This document shows positions 36,470 to 46,230 of a stretch of DNA of 64,000 nucleotides, in pieces (position 1 is the first letter of the stretch; the number at the start of each line of letters is the position of its first letter). A program made the position numbers and the translations under genes. Source of the stretch: Rhizobium sp. P38BS-XIX (GTDB taxonomy: Bacteria > Pseudomonadota > Alphaproteobacteria > Rhizobiales > Rhizobiaceae); the NCBI RefSeq assembly GCF_012641435.1, contig NZ_JABAIJ010000004.1:164428-228427 (forward strand), read 5' to 3'. The notes under the pieces are model-generated. The model was not told where the DNA came from and ran no database searches. It saw only the letters and a list, made by a program, of their open reading frames with translations.

Positions 36470-36569
36470 TTAAATATGATTTATTTTGCAGAATCTATGC
36501 TGAACACGATGCAACTTAGCGTGGTTTACGCGTTCCGCAGTGTTTGATCTTAAAATAAATCATATTTAA
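36470..36569. promoter_or_regulatory. Two 18-bp inverted operator copies
   Basis: TTAAATATGATTTATTTT (36470-36487) recurs as its exact reverse complement at 36552-36569, 82 bases apart. Each copy holds its own palindrome, TAAAT-ATG-ATTTA. They flank the divergent promoter region of the FadR-type regulator and the sugar ABC operon, and TTGACA (36571-36576) abuts the right-hand copy. Probable binding sites for that regulator, suited to looping or dual repression. Confidence 0.65.
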
Positions 36570-36670
36570 GTTGACATTTGTATGATGAGTAATATGGTGC
36601 GCCCCATTCGAGGAGGGGCGGGACGCGTCTCTCGCCCGTGTTTGGTGACCATGTTTATTGGGAGGAAATG

Positions 36671-37651
36671 ATGAGTTTCGTCACGCGCGCCGCGGCTGTG
36701 GCGCTTGCAGTTGTTGCTGCATCCAGCGCCGTTCCCGCTTTCGCACAGACCAAGGATCTGAAAGTCGGTGCGATTTATATGGATGCGCAGGGCTTTTACG
36801 CCGGCGTTCGAAAGGGCATTCAGACAGGTGCGGCGGATGCCGGCCGCAAGCTCGATGTCATCGAAACGAATGCGCAGGGCGATGTCAGCAAGGAATCGTC
36901 CTTCATCGATTCGTTGATTTCGGCGGGCGTGCAGGCGATCATCGTTTCGCCGGTTTCGGCCGATGGCTCCTATCGTGCCATTCGACGTGCGCATGATGCC
37001 GGCATTCCGGTCGTTTGCTATAACACCTGCCTGAACGATCAGGACATGAAGGACTACGTCACGGCTTATGCCGTGGGTGACCCTTATGATTTCGGCCACA
37101 AGCTTGGCGATGCCGCAGGCGATTATTTCCTGGCCGAAAAGAAGGATGCACCGAAGATTGCTGTCCTCAATTGCGAATTCGTCGAAGTCTGCGTCACGCG
37201 TCGCAAAGGCTTTGAGGATGCGCTGAAGAAGAAGGTGCCTGGCGCGCAGATCGTTGCGAACCAGGAAGGCGCCATTCTCGACAAGGCAGTTTCGGTTGCA
37301 AGCACCATGCTTTCGGCAAATCCGGATATCGACGCATTCTTCGGCGAAGCCGGTGGCGCGACACTCGGCGCTGCACGTGCCGTCAAAAGCCAGGGGCGCA
37401 CCGGGAAGACCGTTGTTTTCGGCGGTGACATGACGACCGAAATCGCTCAGGAACTGGCAGATTTTACCGTCATCAAGGCTGTGGTCGATATTTCCGGTCA
37501 GGGCCTTGGCAAGCTTGCTTTGGCTCAGGCAGTCAAGGCCATCGATGGCAAGGCACCGGCTGACATCAAGGTTGCCTACGATATCGACCTCTACAAGTCT
37601 TCCGAGGACGGTAAGGCCTGGCTCAAGGCACATGCCGACGGCATTCCGTGA
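36671..37651 (+). CDS. Sugar ABC transporter substrate-binding protein
   Basis: About 326 residues of the ribose/galactose-type periplasmic binding family. It has a Sec signal peptide (AAAVALAVVAASSAVPAFAQ). The mature part includes KVGAIYMDAQGFYAGVRKGI, SLISAGVQAIIVSPVSADGS and KTVVFGGDMTTEI. GGGAGG precedes the ATG. It heads a plus-strand operon with ATPase and permease genes. Ligand is probably a hexose, hexonate or galactoside given the dgoD gene downstream, but binding residues do not decide it. Confidence 0.92.
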   Translation: MSFVTRAAAVALAVVAASSAVPAFAQTKDLKVGAIYMDAQGFYAGVRKGIQTGAADAGRKLDVIETNAQGDVSKESSFIDSLISAGVQAIIVSPVSADGSYRAIRRAHDAGIPVVCYNTCLNDQDMKDYVTAYAVGDPYDFGHKLGDAAGDYFLAEKKDAPKIAVLNCEFVEVCVTRRKGFEDALKKKVPGAQIVANQEGAILDKAVSVASTMLSANPDIDAFFGEAGGATLGAARAVKSQGRTGKTVVFGGDMTTEIAQELADFTVIKAVVDISGQGLGKLALAQAVKAIDGKAPADIKVAYDIDLYKSSEDGKAWLKAHADGIP

Positions 37652-37734
37652 GCACCTCCCGCTCTCGGTTTCTAGCGTAACAAGGTTGCCGCTGGATCAG
37701 TCTGGCGGCATCTTCCTTTGTGTTGGAGAATTTG

Positions 37735-39264
37735 ATGATTTCTGCAAACCCTTCCAACGCGGTCGGGAGCCAGCGCATCATCGCGTCGGTCAAGGGGGCG
37801 ACAAGGCGCTATCCCGGCGTTCTCGCTCTCGACAACGCGACATTCGAAGTGGCCGCTGGTGAAGTCAGGGCCCTGCTTGGCAAGAACGGCGCCGGGAAAT
37901 CGACGCTCATTCGCATGCTGACCGGAGCTGAGATTCCCGATAGTGGCACGGTCACCATTGATGGCGCCCCTTTGGCACATGCCGGCTCCAGTCGCGCGCA
38001 GGAAGCGTTCGAAAGAGGCGTAAGGGTCGTCTATCAGGAATTGAGCCTGGTTCCCGGCATGTCGCTCGCAGAGAACCTGTTTCTCGGCCGCTGGCCGCGC
38101 AAGGGTGGCGTCATTCAATATCAGGAAATGGAAGCCGAGGCCGCCGAGGCGATGGGCCGCCTTGGTCTTGATCTGCCGCCAAACCGGCTGGTCGCAGGTC
38201 TCAGCCCCGCCGAAAGGCAGCTTCTGGAAATCGCCCGCGTCCTGGTCGGCAAGCCGAAGCTCGTCATTCTTGATGAGCCGACAAGTTCGCTTGCCGCGGC
38301 CGAAGCCGAAAAAGTGATGAGCGCGGTCACGCGCATCGCGTCTGAGGGCATTGCGGTGATCTATGTCAGCCATCGCATGAATGAAATCCGGCAAATCGCC
38401 CATTCGGCAACCGTCATGCGCGATGGCCGCATCATCGATACGGTTGACGTCAAGGGAGCGGAGACGCGCGAGATTGTGAGGCTGATGCTTGGCTCCGAGG
38501 CCTCGCAAGCCGCCGCGCTCACGACGAACAACCGTCAGAAGGCCGTTTTGGACGTGCGCGACCTCAGCTTGGCACCGAAACTTTCCTCCGTTTCCTTCAC
38601 GCTCAGGCAAGGCGAAGTGCTCGGGATTGCCGGCCTTCTTGGGTCAGGTCGCACGGAGTTGCTGCAGGCGATCATGGGCGTGCGCTCCTTCGATCAAGGG
38701 CGGATCCTGGTGGACGGCATTGAGGTTAAGACGCCGCGCTACAAGCAGATGGTGGCGCGTGGGTTCGGCTATACGCCCGAAAGCCGCAAGGAAGAAGGTA
38801 TCGTGCCGCTTCTTGGCGTTGACGAGAATACGCTGGCGACGAACTTCTCGACAGTCAGTCGCGGCGGTATTCTCTCGAGCCGCCTCATGGCGGAAGCGAC
38901 GCGCCGCGTGATCGATCGACTGCACGTGAAGACGGCGAGAACCGACACGCCGATCGGCACGCTCTCCGGCGGCAATCAGCAAAAGGTCGTCATTGGCCGC
39001 TGGGTGCATGCCGGCAGCCGGGTCTTGCTGCTTGACGAGCCGACACGCGGCGTCGACGTCGAAGCCAAGGCGCAGATCTATGCGATCATCCGCGAACTCG
39101 CGGCCGCCGGCTGCAGCATCATTTTTGTATCCAGCGAAATAGAAGAACTGCCTCTCGTCTGCGACCGTGTCCTCGTTCTGAGAGACGGTTCGCTGCAGGA
39201 GGAGTTCACCTTTCCGAATATCGATCAGGACGCCGTCATGGCCGCCTGCATCACCGGACATTGA
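37735..39264 (+). CDS. Sugar ABC transporter ATPase (RbsA/MglA type)
   Basis: About 509 residues with two ATPase halves. First Walker A GKNGAGKSTL and Walker B LVILDEPT; second half has signature LSGGNQQK and VLLLDEPTRGVD. The second Walker A is altered (GLLGSGRTEL), as is normal for RbsA-type proteins. ATG 37735 has GGAG seven bases upstream; a GTG at 37720 is in frame. Confidence 0.95.
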   Translation: MISANPSNAVGSQRIIASVKGATRRYPGVLALDNATFEVAAGEVRALLGKNGAGKSTLIRMLTGAEIPDSGTVTIDGAPLAHAGSSRAQEAFERGVRVVYQELSLVPGMSLAENLFLGRWPRKGGVIQYQEMEAEAAEAMGRLGLDLPPNRLVAGLSPAERQLLEIARVLVGKPKLVILDEPTSSLAAAEAEKVMSAVTRIASEGIAVIYVSHRMNEIRQIAHSATVMRDGRIIDTVDVKGAETREIVRLMLGSEASQAAALTTNNRQKAVLDVRDLSLAPKLSSVSFTLRQGEVLGIAGLLGSGRTELLQAIMGVRSFDQGRILVDGIEVKTPRYKQMVARGFGYTPESRKEEGIVPLLGVDENTLATNFSTVSRGGILSSRLMAEATRRVIDRLHVKTARTDTPIGTLSGGNQQKVVIGRWVHAGSRVLLLDEPTRGVDVEAKAQIYAIIRELAAAGCSIIFVSSEIEELPLVCDRVLVLRDGSLQEEFTFPNIDQDAVMAACITGH

Positions 39265-39276
39265 CGGAGGTCTCTC

Positions 39277-40284
39277 ATGTCACTCGATCAGACGGCAAAA
39301 TCCGCGCCGCCCACCAAGGCGAACAAGAGCGGCTTCAGCTTCTCCCAGCACATGAACGAGCTTAGCCTGTTCATCGCCATTATCGTTCTCTACGTCGTCT
39401 TTACATCGACGGCGAACGGCTTTCTGTCGTTCAACAACCAGATCAACATCCTGCGCGACGCCGCGACGATCGGCATCGCCGCTTGGGCTGCTACGTTGAT
39501 CATCATCGCCGGAGAGATCGATGTCAGCGTCGGGCCGATGGTCGCGTTCATCTCGGTGATCCTGGCCTATCTTTTGCAATGGCATGTGCCGACGCCGCTT
39601 GCCTTTGCGCTGTCGATCGTCTTCGGCGCGGCGCTCGGCTCGATCGCCGGCATTCTCAGAGCCTATTTCGACGTGCCGTCCTTCGTCGGCACGCTCGGTC
39701 TTTGGAGCGCGCTGCGCGGCACGGCACTGTTCGTGACCGATGCACTGCCGGTCTCGATCGGCCGCAACGACATGGTCGACGCGCTTGATCGCTCGGTCTT
39801 CGGCATTCCGCCAGCGGCGATCATCATGCTGGTGCTGTTTGCACTTTTTGCCTTCATCAGCCGCAAAACCGCCTTCGGGCGTTCGGTCTTTGCAATCGGT
39901 GGAAATGCCCACGCGGCATTTTTGAGTGGGATCAGCGTTTCCCGCATTCGCGTTGCGCTCTTCGCCATTGCAGGCGCGATGGCGGCGATCTCGGGCATTC
40001 TTTTGGTCTCGCGCCTCGGTTCGGGCAATGCGACGGCGGCAACGGGTCTGGAGTTCGATGTGATCGCGGCCGTGGTCGTCGGCGGCACGTCACTATCGGG
40101 CGGTCGAGGCTCCATGCTCGGGACGCTGCTGGGCGTTCTCGTAATTACGTTGATCGGCAATGGTCTGGTGCTGCTCGGGATCAATCCGTTCTTCCAGCAG
40201 GTCGTGCGCGGCCTTATCATCGTCGTCGCGGTTCTCGCCAATATCCAGGCGATCAAGCGCAGCGCCTCGCGAAACAAGGGTTGA
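39277..40284 (+). CDS. Sugar ABC transporter permease (RbsC type)
   Basis: 335 residues, about eight to ten membrane helices, with family marks AGEIDVSVGPMVAFISVILA, FVGTLGLWSALRGTALFV and AVVVGGTSLSGGRGSMLGTL. GGAGG-like site (CGGAGGT) precedes the ATG, 12 bases after the ATPase stop. It forms the channel for the binding protein at 36671. Confidence 0.95.
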   Translation: MSLDQTAKSAPPTKANKSGFSFSQHMNELSLFIAIIVLYVVFTSTANGFLSFNNQINILRDAATIGIAAWAATLIIIAGEIDVSVGPMVAFISVILAYLLQWHVPTPLAFALSIVFGAALGSIAGILRAYFDVPSFVGTLGLWSALRGTALFVTDALPVSIGRNDMVDALDRSVFGIPPAAIIMLVLFALFAFISRKTAFGRSVFAIGGNAHAAFLSGISVSRIRVALFAIAGAMAAISGILLVSRLGSGNATAATGLEFDVIAAVVVGGTSLSGGRGSMLGTLLGVLVITLIGNGLVLLGINPFFQQVVRGLIIVVAVLANIQAIKRSASRNKG

Positions 40285-40287
40285 GAG

Positions 40288-41193
40288 ATGACAATCGCCG
40301 ATATCAAGGCCGGAGCGCTTTCCCTTCGCGTCTCGACGAATGGCGGGATCGTTCTTGGCTTCTGGCAGGATGGGGAAAGCGGTCGTATTCCGCTCCTGCG
40401 CGAAGCACCCTCGGATCAGTCCGACGCGCTCGCCTCCGGTTGCTATCCGCTCGTCCCGTTCGGCAATCGCGTCAGCGGCAATCGCTTCTCCTTCGGCGGC
40501 AAGGATTATGTCTTCGAGCCGAACACGGATTGGGACCGGCATTATCTGCATGGTGAGGGATGGCAATCCCCGTGGTCGGTGACCTCGAAAAGCGAGAATA
40601 TTCTCCAGCTCGCTTTTTCCCATCGCGGCAGCGGTACGCCCTACAGCTACGATGCGACGCAAGTCTTCACCCTTTCGGAGACGGGGCTGGAGATGCGGCT
40701 GACCGTCGAAAACAAGGGAAGTGCCGCCCTGCCGTTCGGCCTGGGCTGGCACCCTTACTTTCCCCTGACGCCTGAAACGACGCTCACTGCACCAGCTCGA
40801 AAGTTCTGGACCGAAGTTGAAGGCTGGCTCCCCGGGGAGGCGACCGCCATCCCGCAAGATCTCGATTTTTCGTCACCGGCACCCCTGCCGAAGCGCTGGG
40901 TGAACAATGGCTTCGAAGGCTGGTCGGGAGAGGCGTTGGTCTCTTGGCCGGAGAGGCGCACGCAATTGCGGTTGACCGCCGATCCGCTGTTCAGACACGC
41001 TTTCGTCTTCGTATCCGACACGACATTCGATCCCGCATTCAAGCGCGATTATTTCTGCTTTGAGCCGATGTCGCATCTGGCAAATGGGCACAATCTGCCC
41101 GGACTTGGCGACCTGACCGTGCTTGAACCCGGTGCGGCATTGACGGGCGCCATCCGCCTTCACCCGGAAAAGCTCGCGGAAAACGCCGTCTAA
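40288..41193 (+). CDS. Aldose 1-epimerase family protein
   Basis: 301 residues of the galactose mutarotase family. Conserved marks are VPFGNRVSGNRFSFGGKDY, the histidine in HYLHGEGWQSPW and the second in FGLGWHPYFPLT, and the acidic C-terminal EPMSHLANGHN. It would interconvert alpha and beta sugar anomers (or a related sugar epimerisation) before oxidation by the dehydrogenases downstream. It starts 3 bases after the permease stop. Confidence 0.9.
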   Translation: MTIADIKAGALSLRVSTNGGIVLGFWQDGESGRIPLLREAPSDQSDALASGCYPLVPFGNRVSGNRFSFGGKDYVFEPNTDWDRHYLHGEGWQSPWSVTSKSENILQLAFSHRGSGTPYSYDATQVFTLSETGLEMRLTVENKGSAALPFGLGWHPYFPLTPETTLTAPARKFWTEVEGWLPGEATAIPQDLDFSSPAPLPKRWVNNGFEGWSGEALVSWPERRTQLRLTADPLFRHAFVFVSDTTFDPAFKRDYFCFEPMSHLANGHNLPGLGDLTVLEPGAALTGAIRLHPEKLAENAV

Positions 41194-41229
41194 TTTATCA
41201 ATCCCGCCTTGCGGGCTTCGGAGCATGAC

Positions 41230-42858
41230 ATGTCTGACAGAAGTCAGTTCGATTATATCATCGTCGGCGGCGGCAGTTCTGCCTGTGTCGTTGCTGCCGA
41301 ACTCGTCGGTAAGGGGAAGGCACGCGTTCTCCTTTTGGAGCGCGGGCCGGCGAAAGCCAATCCCATCATGCATTTTCCAGCCGGCTACATGAAATTCCTG
41401 GCCAAGGATACCTACCTTGCCATGTACCAGACGAAGCCGCAGCCGCAGCTCGACGGGCGCGGCCCGATCGTGCCGCAGGGCAAGGTTCTTGGCGGCGGCA
41501 GCACCGTCAATGCGATGGTCTACATGCGCGGGCAGGCGGCCGATTACGACAGGTGGAATGCAGCGATCACACCGCCTGGCGCAAGCAATGACGGGGCCTG
41601 GTCCTATGCCGACATGCTTCCTTACTTTAAGGCCCAGGAAGACAACGATCATCTTGGCGGTGAATTCCATGGTGTCGGCGGGCCACTGAAGATTTCGCAT
41701 CTCGGCCATACGAGCGCGATGACGCGCGCTTATGTGAAGACTCTGCAGACTATGGGAATTCCCTATAATCCCGATTTCAACGGCGCCCGTCAGTTCGGCG
41801 TCGGCTTCATGCAGCATACGATCGATTGGGTGACGCATCGCCGTTGCAGTGCCGTCGATGCGTTCTTGCGACCCGTTATGGGCAATCCGTTGTTGACGAT
41901 CGAGACAGAGGCAACCGTGACGGCGCTCAAGATGGATGGCGACCGGATCACGGGGGTCGATTACGTCCAGAACGGCAGCCGGAAATCGGCCGCCGCCGGT
42001 ATGGAGGTCATCATGGCGGCGGGCGCATACCAGACGCCGAAGCTGCTCATGTTGTCCGGCATCGGCCCTGAGGACGAGCTTGGCCGCTATGGCATCAAGA
42101 CCAAGGTGGCGCTCCCGGGCGTTGGCAAGAACCTCCAGGATCATTACGAATGCCCGGTCGTTGCGACCACCAAGGGATCTTTCGGCTATTACGGACAGGA
42201 CCGTGGCTGGCCGATGATCAAGGCCGGCCTGCAATATCTGCTGTTCAAGTCCGGACCGGTTTCGACGACGGGTGTCGAGACCTGCGCCTTCCTGGATCCC
42301 GCCGGCAATAATGACGAACCGACGATCCAGATGTTCTGTGTTCCGACCGTTTATCTGGACCGCGACGTCATGGGGACGGAGCCGGGTGACGGCGTCACCA
42401 TCAACTCGCTGCTGCTGCGCCCGAAGGCGCGCGGTTCCGTAACGCTGGCATCCGCCGATCCATTCGAGAACGCCGTCGTCGATACGCAGATTTTTGGTCA
42501 TCCCGACGATCTGAGCCTGACCATGTCCGGCTTTCGCTACGCCCGTACGGTGCTTGCGGCGTCCCCGATGCGCGAGCTGGTCGATAAGGAGATTTTCCCA
42601 GGCGCCGACGTCACCAGCGACGAAGCCATCGCGGCCCATTGCCGGCGCACGGTGAAGACTGGATATCACCCGGTCGGCACCTGCAAGATGGGACACGACA
42701 GCGATCCCGACGCTGTTCTCGACCCGGTCCTTAAAGTCCGCGGCACGCGTGGTTTGCGCGTCGTTGACGCATCGCTAATGCCCACTATCGTCAGCGGCAA
42801 TACCAATGCCGCTGTTCTCGCCGCAGCCAGCAAGGCTGCCAATCTCATTCTCAGCTAA
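41230..42858 (+). CDS. GMC-family FAD oxidoreductase
   Basis: About 542 residues of the glucose-methanol-choline family. FAD fold [23 protein letters not shown] signature [20 protein letters not shown], and C-terminal active-site His in [12 protein letters not shown] with Asn in [11 protein letters not shown]. It has no signal peptide and should act on an alcohol or sugar in the cytosol or at the membrane. In this operon it probably oxidises the imported sugar or polyol ahead of DgoD. GGAG precedes the ATG by seven bases; a longer start at 41209 lacks one. Exact substrate unknown. Confidence 0.92.
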   Translation: MSDRSQFDYIIVGGGSSACVVAAELVGKGKARVLLLERGPAKANPIMHFPAGYMKFLAKDTYLAMYQTKPQPQLDGRGPIVPQGKVLGGGSTVNAMVYMRGQAADYDRWNAAITPPGASNDGAWSYADMLPYFKAQEDNDHLGGEFHGVGGPLKISHLGHTSAMTRAYVKTLQTMGIPYNPDFNGARQFGVGFMQHTIDWVTHRRCSAVDAFLRPVMGNPLLTIETEATVTALKMDGDRITGVDYVQNGSRKSAAAGMEVIMAAGAYQTPKLLMLSGIGPEDELGRYGIKTKVALPGVGKNLQDHYECPVVATTKGSFGYYGQDRGWPMIKAGLQYLLFKSGPVSTTGVETCAFLDPAGNNDEPTIQMFCVPTVYLDRDVMGTEPGDGVTINSLLLRPKARGSVTLASADPFENAVVDTQIFGHPDDLSLTMSGFRYARTVLAASPMRELVDKEIFPGADVTSDEAIAAHCRRTVKTGYHPVGTCKMGHDSDPDAVLDPVLKVRGTRGLRVVDASLMPTIVSGNTNAAVLAAASKAANLILS

Positions 42859-42871
42859 TCGGAACTCTGCC

Positions 42872-44020
42872 ATGAAAATCACCAAGCTGACGACCTATAT
42901 CGTTCCCCCGCGCTGGCTGTTCCTGAAGATCGAGACGGATGAAGGCGTCGTCGGCTGGGGCGAGCCGGTGGTCGAAGGGCGTGCCCTGACGGTGCAGGCA
43001 GCCGTGCACGAACTGGAAGACTATCTGATCGGCAAGGATCCCTTCCTGATCGAGGATCACTGGAACGTCATGTACCGCGCCGGCTTCTATCGCGGCGGCG
43101 CCGTGCACATGTCGGCGCTCGCCGGCATCGACCAGGCGCTCTGGGATATCAAGGGCAAGGCACTCGGCCAACCGATCCACTCGCTGCTCGGCGGTCAGGT
43201 GCGCGACAGGATCAAGGTCTATTCCTGGATCGGTGGCGACCGCCCCTCCGACGTCGCCAACAACGCCAAGGACGTCGTTGCCCGCGGCTTCAAGGCGATC
43301 AAGCTCAACGGTTGCGAGGAGATGCAGATCGTCGACACCTACGACAAGGTGGAAAAGGCGGTTGAAACCATCGCCACCATCCGTGAGGCGATCGGCCCTT
43401 ATGTCGGCATCGGCGTCGATTTCCATGGTCGCGTCCACCGGCCGATGGCCAAGGTGCTGGCCAAGGAGCTGGAACCCTACAAGCTGCTGTTCATCGAGGA
43501 GCCGGTGCTGTCGGAAAACCGCGAAGCCTTGAAGGAAATCGCCAATCATTGCTCGACGCCGATCGCCTTGGGTGAGCGCCTCTATTCGCGCTGGGACTTC
43601 AAGTCGGTGCTGTCGGACGGCTATGTCGACATTCTGCAGCCAGATCTCAGCCACGCCGGCGGCATTACCGAGTGCCGCAAGATCGCTGCCATGGCCGAGG
43701 CCTATGACGTGGCGCTTGCGCCGCATTGCCCGCTCGGCCCGATCGCGCTTGCCGCCTGCCTGCAGGTCGATGCCGTCAGCTACAATGCCTTCATCCAGGA
43801 GCAGAGCCTCGGCATCCACTACAACAAGGGCAACGACATCCTCGACTACATCTCCAACAAGGAGGTGTTCCAGTATGCCGACGGCTTCGTCAGCATTCCT
43901 CAGGGACCGGGCCTCGGCATCGAGGTCGACGAGGCCTATGTCATCGAACGCGCCAAGGAAGGCCATCGCTGGCGCAATCCTGTCTGGCGTCACGAGGACG
44001 GCAGCGTCGCAGAGTGGTAG
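42872..44020 (+). CDS. dgoD: D-galactonate dehydratase
   Basis: 382 residues, the same length as E. coli DgoD, and close to it along the chain. Shared stretches include [44 protein letters not shown] and [15 protein letters not shown]. Enolase-superfamily metal ligands are in VDFHGR, FIEEP and LGERL, and the general base His in [10 protein letters not shown]. It should dehydrate D-galactonate to 2-dehydro-3-deoxy-D-galactonate. The kinase and aldolase that finish this route (dgoK, dgoA) are not in the window. Confidence 0.95.
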   Translation: MKITKLTTYIVPPRWLFLKIETDEGVVGWGEPVVEGRALTVQAAVHELEDYLIGKDPFLIEDHWNVMYRAGFYRGGAVHMSALAGIDQALWDIKGKALGQPIHSLLGGQVRDRIKVYSWIGGDRPSDVANNAKDVVARGFKAIKLNGCEEMQIVDTYDKVEKAVETIATIREAIGPYVGIGVDFHGRVHRPMAKVLAKELEPYKLLFIEEPVLSENREALKEIANHCSTPIALGERLYSRWDFKSVLSDGYVDILQPDLSHAGGITECRKIAAMAEAYDVALAPHCPLGPIALAACLQVDAVSYNAFIQEQSLGIHYNKGNDILDYISNKEVFQYADGFVSIPQGPGLGIEVDEAYVIERAKEGHRWRNPVWRHEDGSVAEW

Positions 44021-44031
44021 GGAGAGCGGAC

Positions 44032-44811
44032 ATGTCGGGACGACTGGTCGGTAAAAACATATTCGTGACCGGAGCGGCTCAGGGGATTGGCCTTGCGATC
44101 GCCAAGGCTTTTCTGCGCGAAGGTGCATCGCTGTTCCTGATCGACAGGGATCATGGCCTGCTTGCAGAGCAGGCCGAGGCCTTGAAGCAGGCGGGCGGCA
44201 AGATTGGCTACCTCGCCGCTGATATCACTGATGCCAAGGTGATTGCATCGGCCGTCGCGAGGGCGGCAGACGAGATCGGGCCGATCAATGCGCTCGTCAA
44301 CAATGCCGGTGTGAATGTCTTTTCCGAGCCGCTCGAGACGAGCGACGAAGAATGGAACCGTTGCTTCGACATCAATCTGAAGGGCGCTTGGAACTGCTGC
44401 AAGGCCGTTTTGCCCGGCATGATCGATGGGACCGGCGGCGTCATTCTCAATATCGCGTCGACCCATGCCTTTACCATCATTCCGCATACGTTTCCCTACC
44501 CGCTCGCCAAGCACGCGTTGCTGGGCATGACGAAATCTCTGGGGCTCGAATATGCCGCGAGAAACGTGCGGGTGAATGCGCTTGCGCCCGGCTATGTGGC
44601 GACGCAGAAGGTCATCGACTACTGGAACAGTTTTCCCGATCCGGATGCGGCAAAGGCGGAGACGATGAAGCTGCATCCCGGCGGGCGAATAGCCTCGCCG
44701 GAAGAGATTGCCATGGCGGCGGTGTTCATGATCTCGGACGAATGCCCTTTCATGAACGCAACCTGCCTGACAGTCGACGGCGGCCTCAGCGTCCAACAGC
44801 ACCCGGCCTGA
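44032..44811 (+). CDS. SDR-family sugar/polyol dehydrogenase
   Basis: About 259 residues, classical SDR: FVTGAAQGIGLAIAKAFLRE, NNAG, IASTHAF, catalytic Tyr and Lys in YPLAK, and C-terminal CLTVDGGLS. All catalytic residues are present. Position after dgoD suggests it oxidises an aldose or polyol in the same route; specificity is not readable. GGAGAG lies seven bases before the ATG. Confidence 0.92.
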   Translation: MSGRLVGKNIFVTGAAQGIGLAIAKAFLREGASLFLIDRDHGLLAEQAEALKQAGGKIGYLAADITDAKVIASAVARAADEIGPINALVNNAGVNVFSEPLETSDEEWNRCFDINLKGAWNCCKAVLPGMIDGTGGVILNIASTHAFTIIPHTFPYPLAKHALLGMTKSLGLEYAARNVRVNALAPGYVATQKVIDYWNSFPDPDAAKAETMKLHPGGRIASPEEIAMAAVFMISDECPFMNATCLTVDGGLSVQQHPA

Positions 44812-44830
44812 CTTTAAGAGCAGCTATTCC

Positions 44831-44858
44831 TGCGAGCCATTGGTTACGATGGCTCGCA
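44831..44858 (+). terminator. Perfect 10-bp hairpin after the sugar operon
   Basis: TGCGAGCCAT, eight-base loop, ATGGCTCGCA, 19 bases past the SDR stop. Strong stem, but no T-run follows. Confidence 0.6.
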
Positions 44859-44974
44859 TCCTGCGGATATTGAACCCGATCTATCCTGCAAAGCCGTGCA
44901 GCAGTTACGCTCCCTAGACACGGCCATACGTCTTGGCGTCATTAAAGTTTCACAAAATCATCATAAAGGCGGCG

Positions 44975-44990
44975 TTGCACACGTTTGCAA
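44975..44990 (+). promoter_or_regulatory. LacI-type operator candidate
   Basis: TTGCACACGTTTGCAA is a 16-bp near-perfect palindrome (one mismatched pair) with a central CG, the usual shape of LacI-family operators. It lies 37 bases before the LacI-type start at 45028, so it is probably autoregulatory. Confidence 0.55.
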
Positions 44991-45027
44991 ATTATGATGT
45001 CCTTTGATGCGATCAAGAGAGGCGACG

Positions 45028-46029
45028 GTGTCGCAACGAGATTTTGTCAGCGCAGAAGAAGTAGCGCGGCGGGCAGGTGTTTCGCGCTCGGCCGTTTCAC
45101 GGGCTTTTACGCCCGGTGCCAGTGTGTCCGAGGCGACGCGGCAAAAGGTTCTGCAAGCTGCGGAAGAGCTGGGATATCAAGTCAATCATCTGGCGCGTGG
45201 ACTCATGCGCAACGAGAGCGGCATCGTGTGCCTGATCGTCTCCGGCGTGGCGACACCCTACCGCTCGACCTTGCTGCGCGAATTGACGGTGCAGCTGCAA
45301 CTGGCCGGCAAGGTCGCGATGCTGATCAACACGGATCGCTCCGATGGTAGCGTCAACAGTGCCCTTGAACAGGCGATGCGTTATCGCGCCGACGCATCGG
45401 TGATCCTGTCGGGGCTGCCGGACAAATCGATCACGCAGCTTTGTTTGCGAAATGGGCAGCGGCTCGTTCTGATCAATCGAGACGAGGACCAATCGGGACC
45501 TCTTCATATCAACGTCGATGATCGCGCGTCGGCGGCGCGTGTGGTCACCGCCTTTGTCCGCGCGGGCTGCACCAGGCTCGCCTTCGCCAATTCGCAGGCG
45601 GGAACACCGAGCCTGATGGCGCGGGAAGAAGGGTTTATCGCCGCCGCGAGAGACTATGGGCTTGATGTCGTGGTCGAGCGATACGGTTCGACCGGCTACG
45701 AGGCCGGCCTCATACTCGCGCAACGCTTGTTGACGAAGAGGGAGCGGCCCGATGCGATATTCTGTGCGACGGATCTGATCGCGTGTGGCCTGATGGATGC
45801 AGCGCGGCATCAGTTTTCGCTGTTGATTCCGCAGCAGCTTTGCGTCGTCGGTTTCGACGATATCGAGCAGGCGTCCTGGTTCTCTTATCGGCTGACAACC
45901 TTCACCCAGCCGGTTGTGGAAATCGCCCGCGAAGCCGTTATCTGGCTCTCGCAAAGCGACGCTGCAGAAGGGCGGTCCCTGACGCTGAAGGCTGAACTTG
46001 TGTGGCGTGATTCTGTTCGTGGAGGCTAG
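45028..46029 (+). CDS. LacI-family transcriptional regulator
   Basis: About 333 residues. N-terminal HTH SAEEVARRAGVSRSAVSRAF, hinge helix AAEELGYQVNHLARGL, then a periplasmic-binding-like sugar sensor (GIVCLIVSGVATPYRSTLLR, DAIFCATDLIACGLMDAA, VVGFDDIEQASWF). GTG 45028 is preferred because AGAGG lies five bases before it; ATG 45007 and TTG 45004 are in frame. It lies just past the sugar operon, so it may add a second layer of control on top of the FadR-type regulator, but its targets are unknown. Confidence 0.9.
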   Translation: MSQRDFVSAEEVARRAGVSRSAVSRAFTPGASVSEATRQKVLQAAEELGYQVNHLARGLMRNESGIVCLIVSGVATPYRSTLLRELTVQLQLAGKVAMLINTDRSDGSVNSALEQAMRYRADASVILSGLPDKSITQLCLRNGQRLVLINRDEDQSGPLHINVDDRASAARVVTAFVRAGCTRLAFANSQAGTPSLMAREEGFIAAARDYGLDVVVERYGSTGYEAGLILAQRLLTKRERPDAIFCATDLIACGLMDAARHQFSLLIPQQLCVVGFDDIEQASWFSYRLTTFTQPVVEIAREAVIWLSQSDAAEGRSLTLKAELVWRDSVRGG

Positions 46030-46098
46030 CCACCGTGCCTTTGCGACAATTCATATGTCTTTATTATCATACTGTTATAAAACAATAAATTGGAGTTT

Positions 46099-46116
46099 AT
46101 GACAGTTTTATGACAA
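46099..46116 (-). promoter_or_regulatory. PHO-box-like site
   Basis: On the minus strand, 46116 to 46099 reads TTGTCATAAAACTGTCAT, matching the PhoB box (CTGTCAT, 4 bases, CTGTCAT) at all but the first base. A related TGTTATAAAAC lies at 46073-46083 on the plus strand. The Nudix pair begins 115 bases to the right. The orientation is opposite to the usual one for a rightward promoter, so direct phosphate control is only a suggestion. Confidence 0.5.
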
Positions 46117-46186
46117 TACGCCTTGCAAAAGACTTGAAGCGGATGAAACATAGTCGGCTAATGAAAGTTAGGTGATCGTCATATAC

Positions 46187-46210
46187 TCCTTGAGCGCGCG
46201 CGCTCAAGGA
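46187..46210. repeat. Perfect 24-bp palindrome
   Basis: TCCTTGAGCGCG (46187-46198) is followed at once by its reverse complement (46199-46210). It lies 20 bases before the 40-codon ORF. It may be an operator or, in RNA, a 5' leader hairpin. The middle alternates GC. Confidence 0.65.
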
Positions 46211-46230
46211 CGGGCATAAGGAGAACCGCG

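Noticed and set aside
40873..42696. A 607-codon minus-strand frame across the GMC gene
   Set aside because: The plus strand encodes an intact GMC oxidoreductase with all motifs; the minus translation matches nothing.
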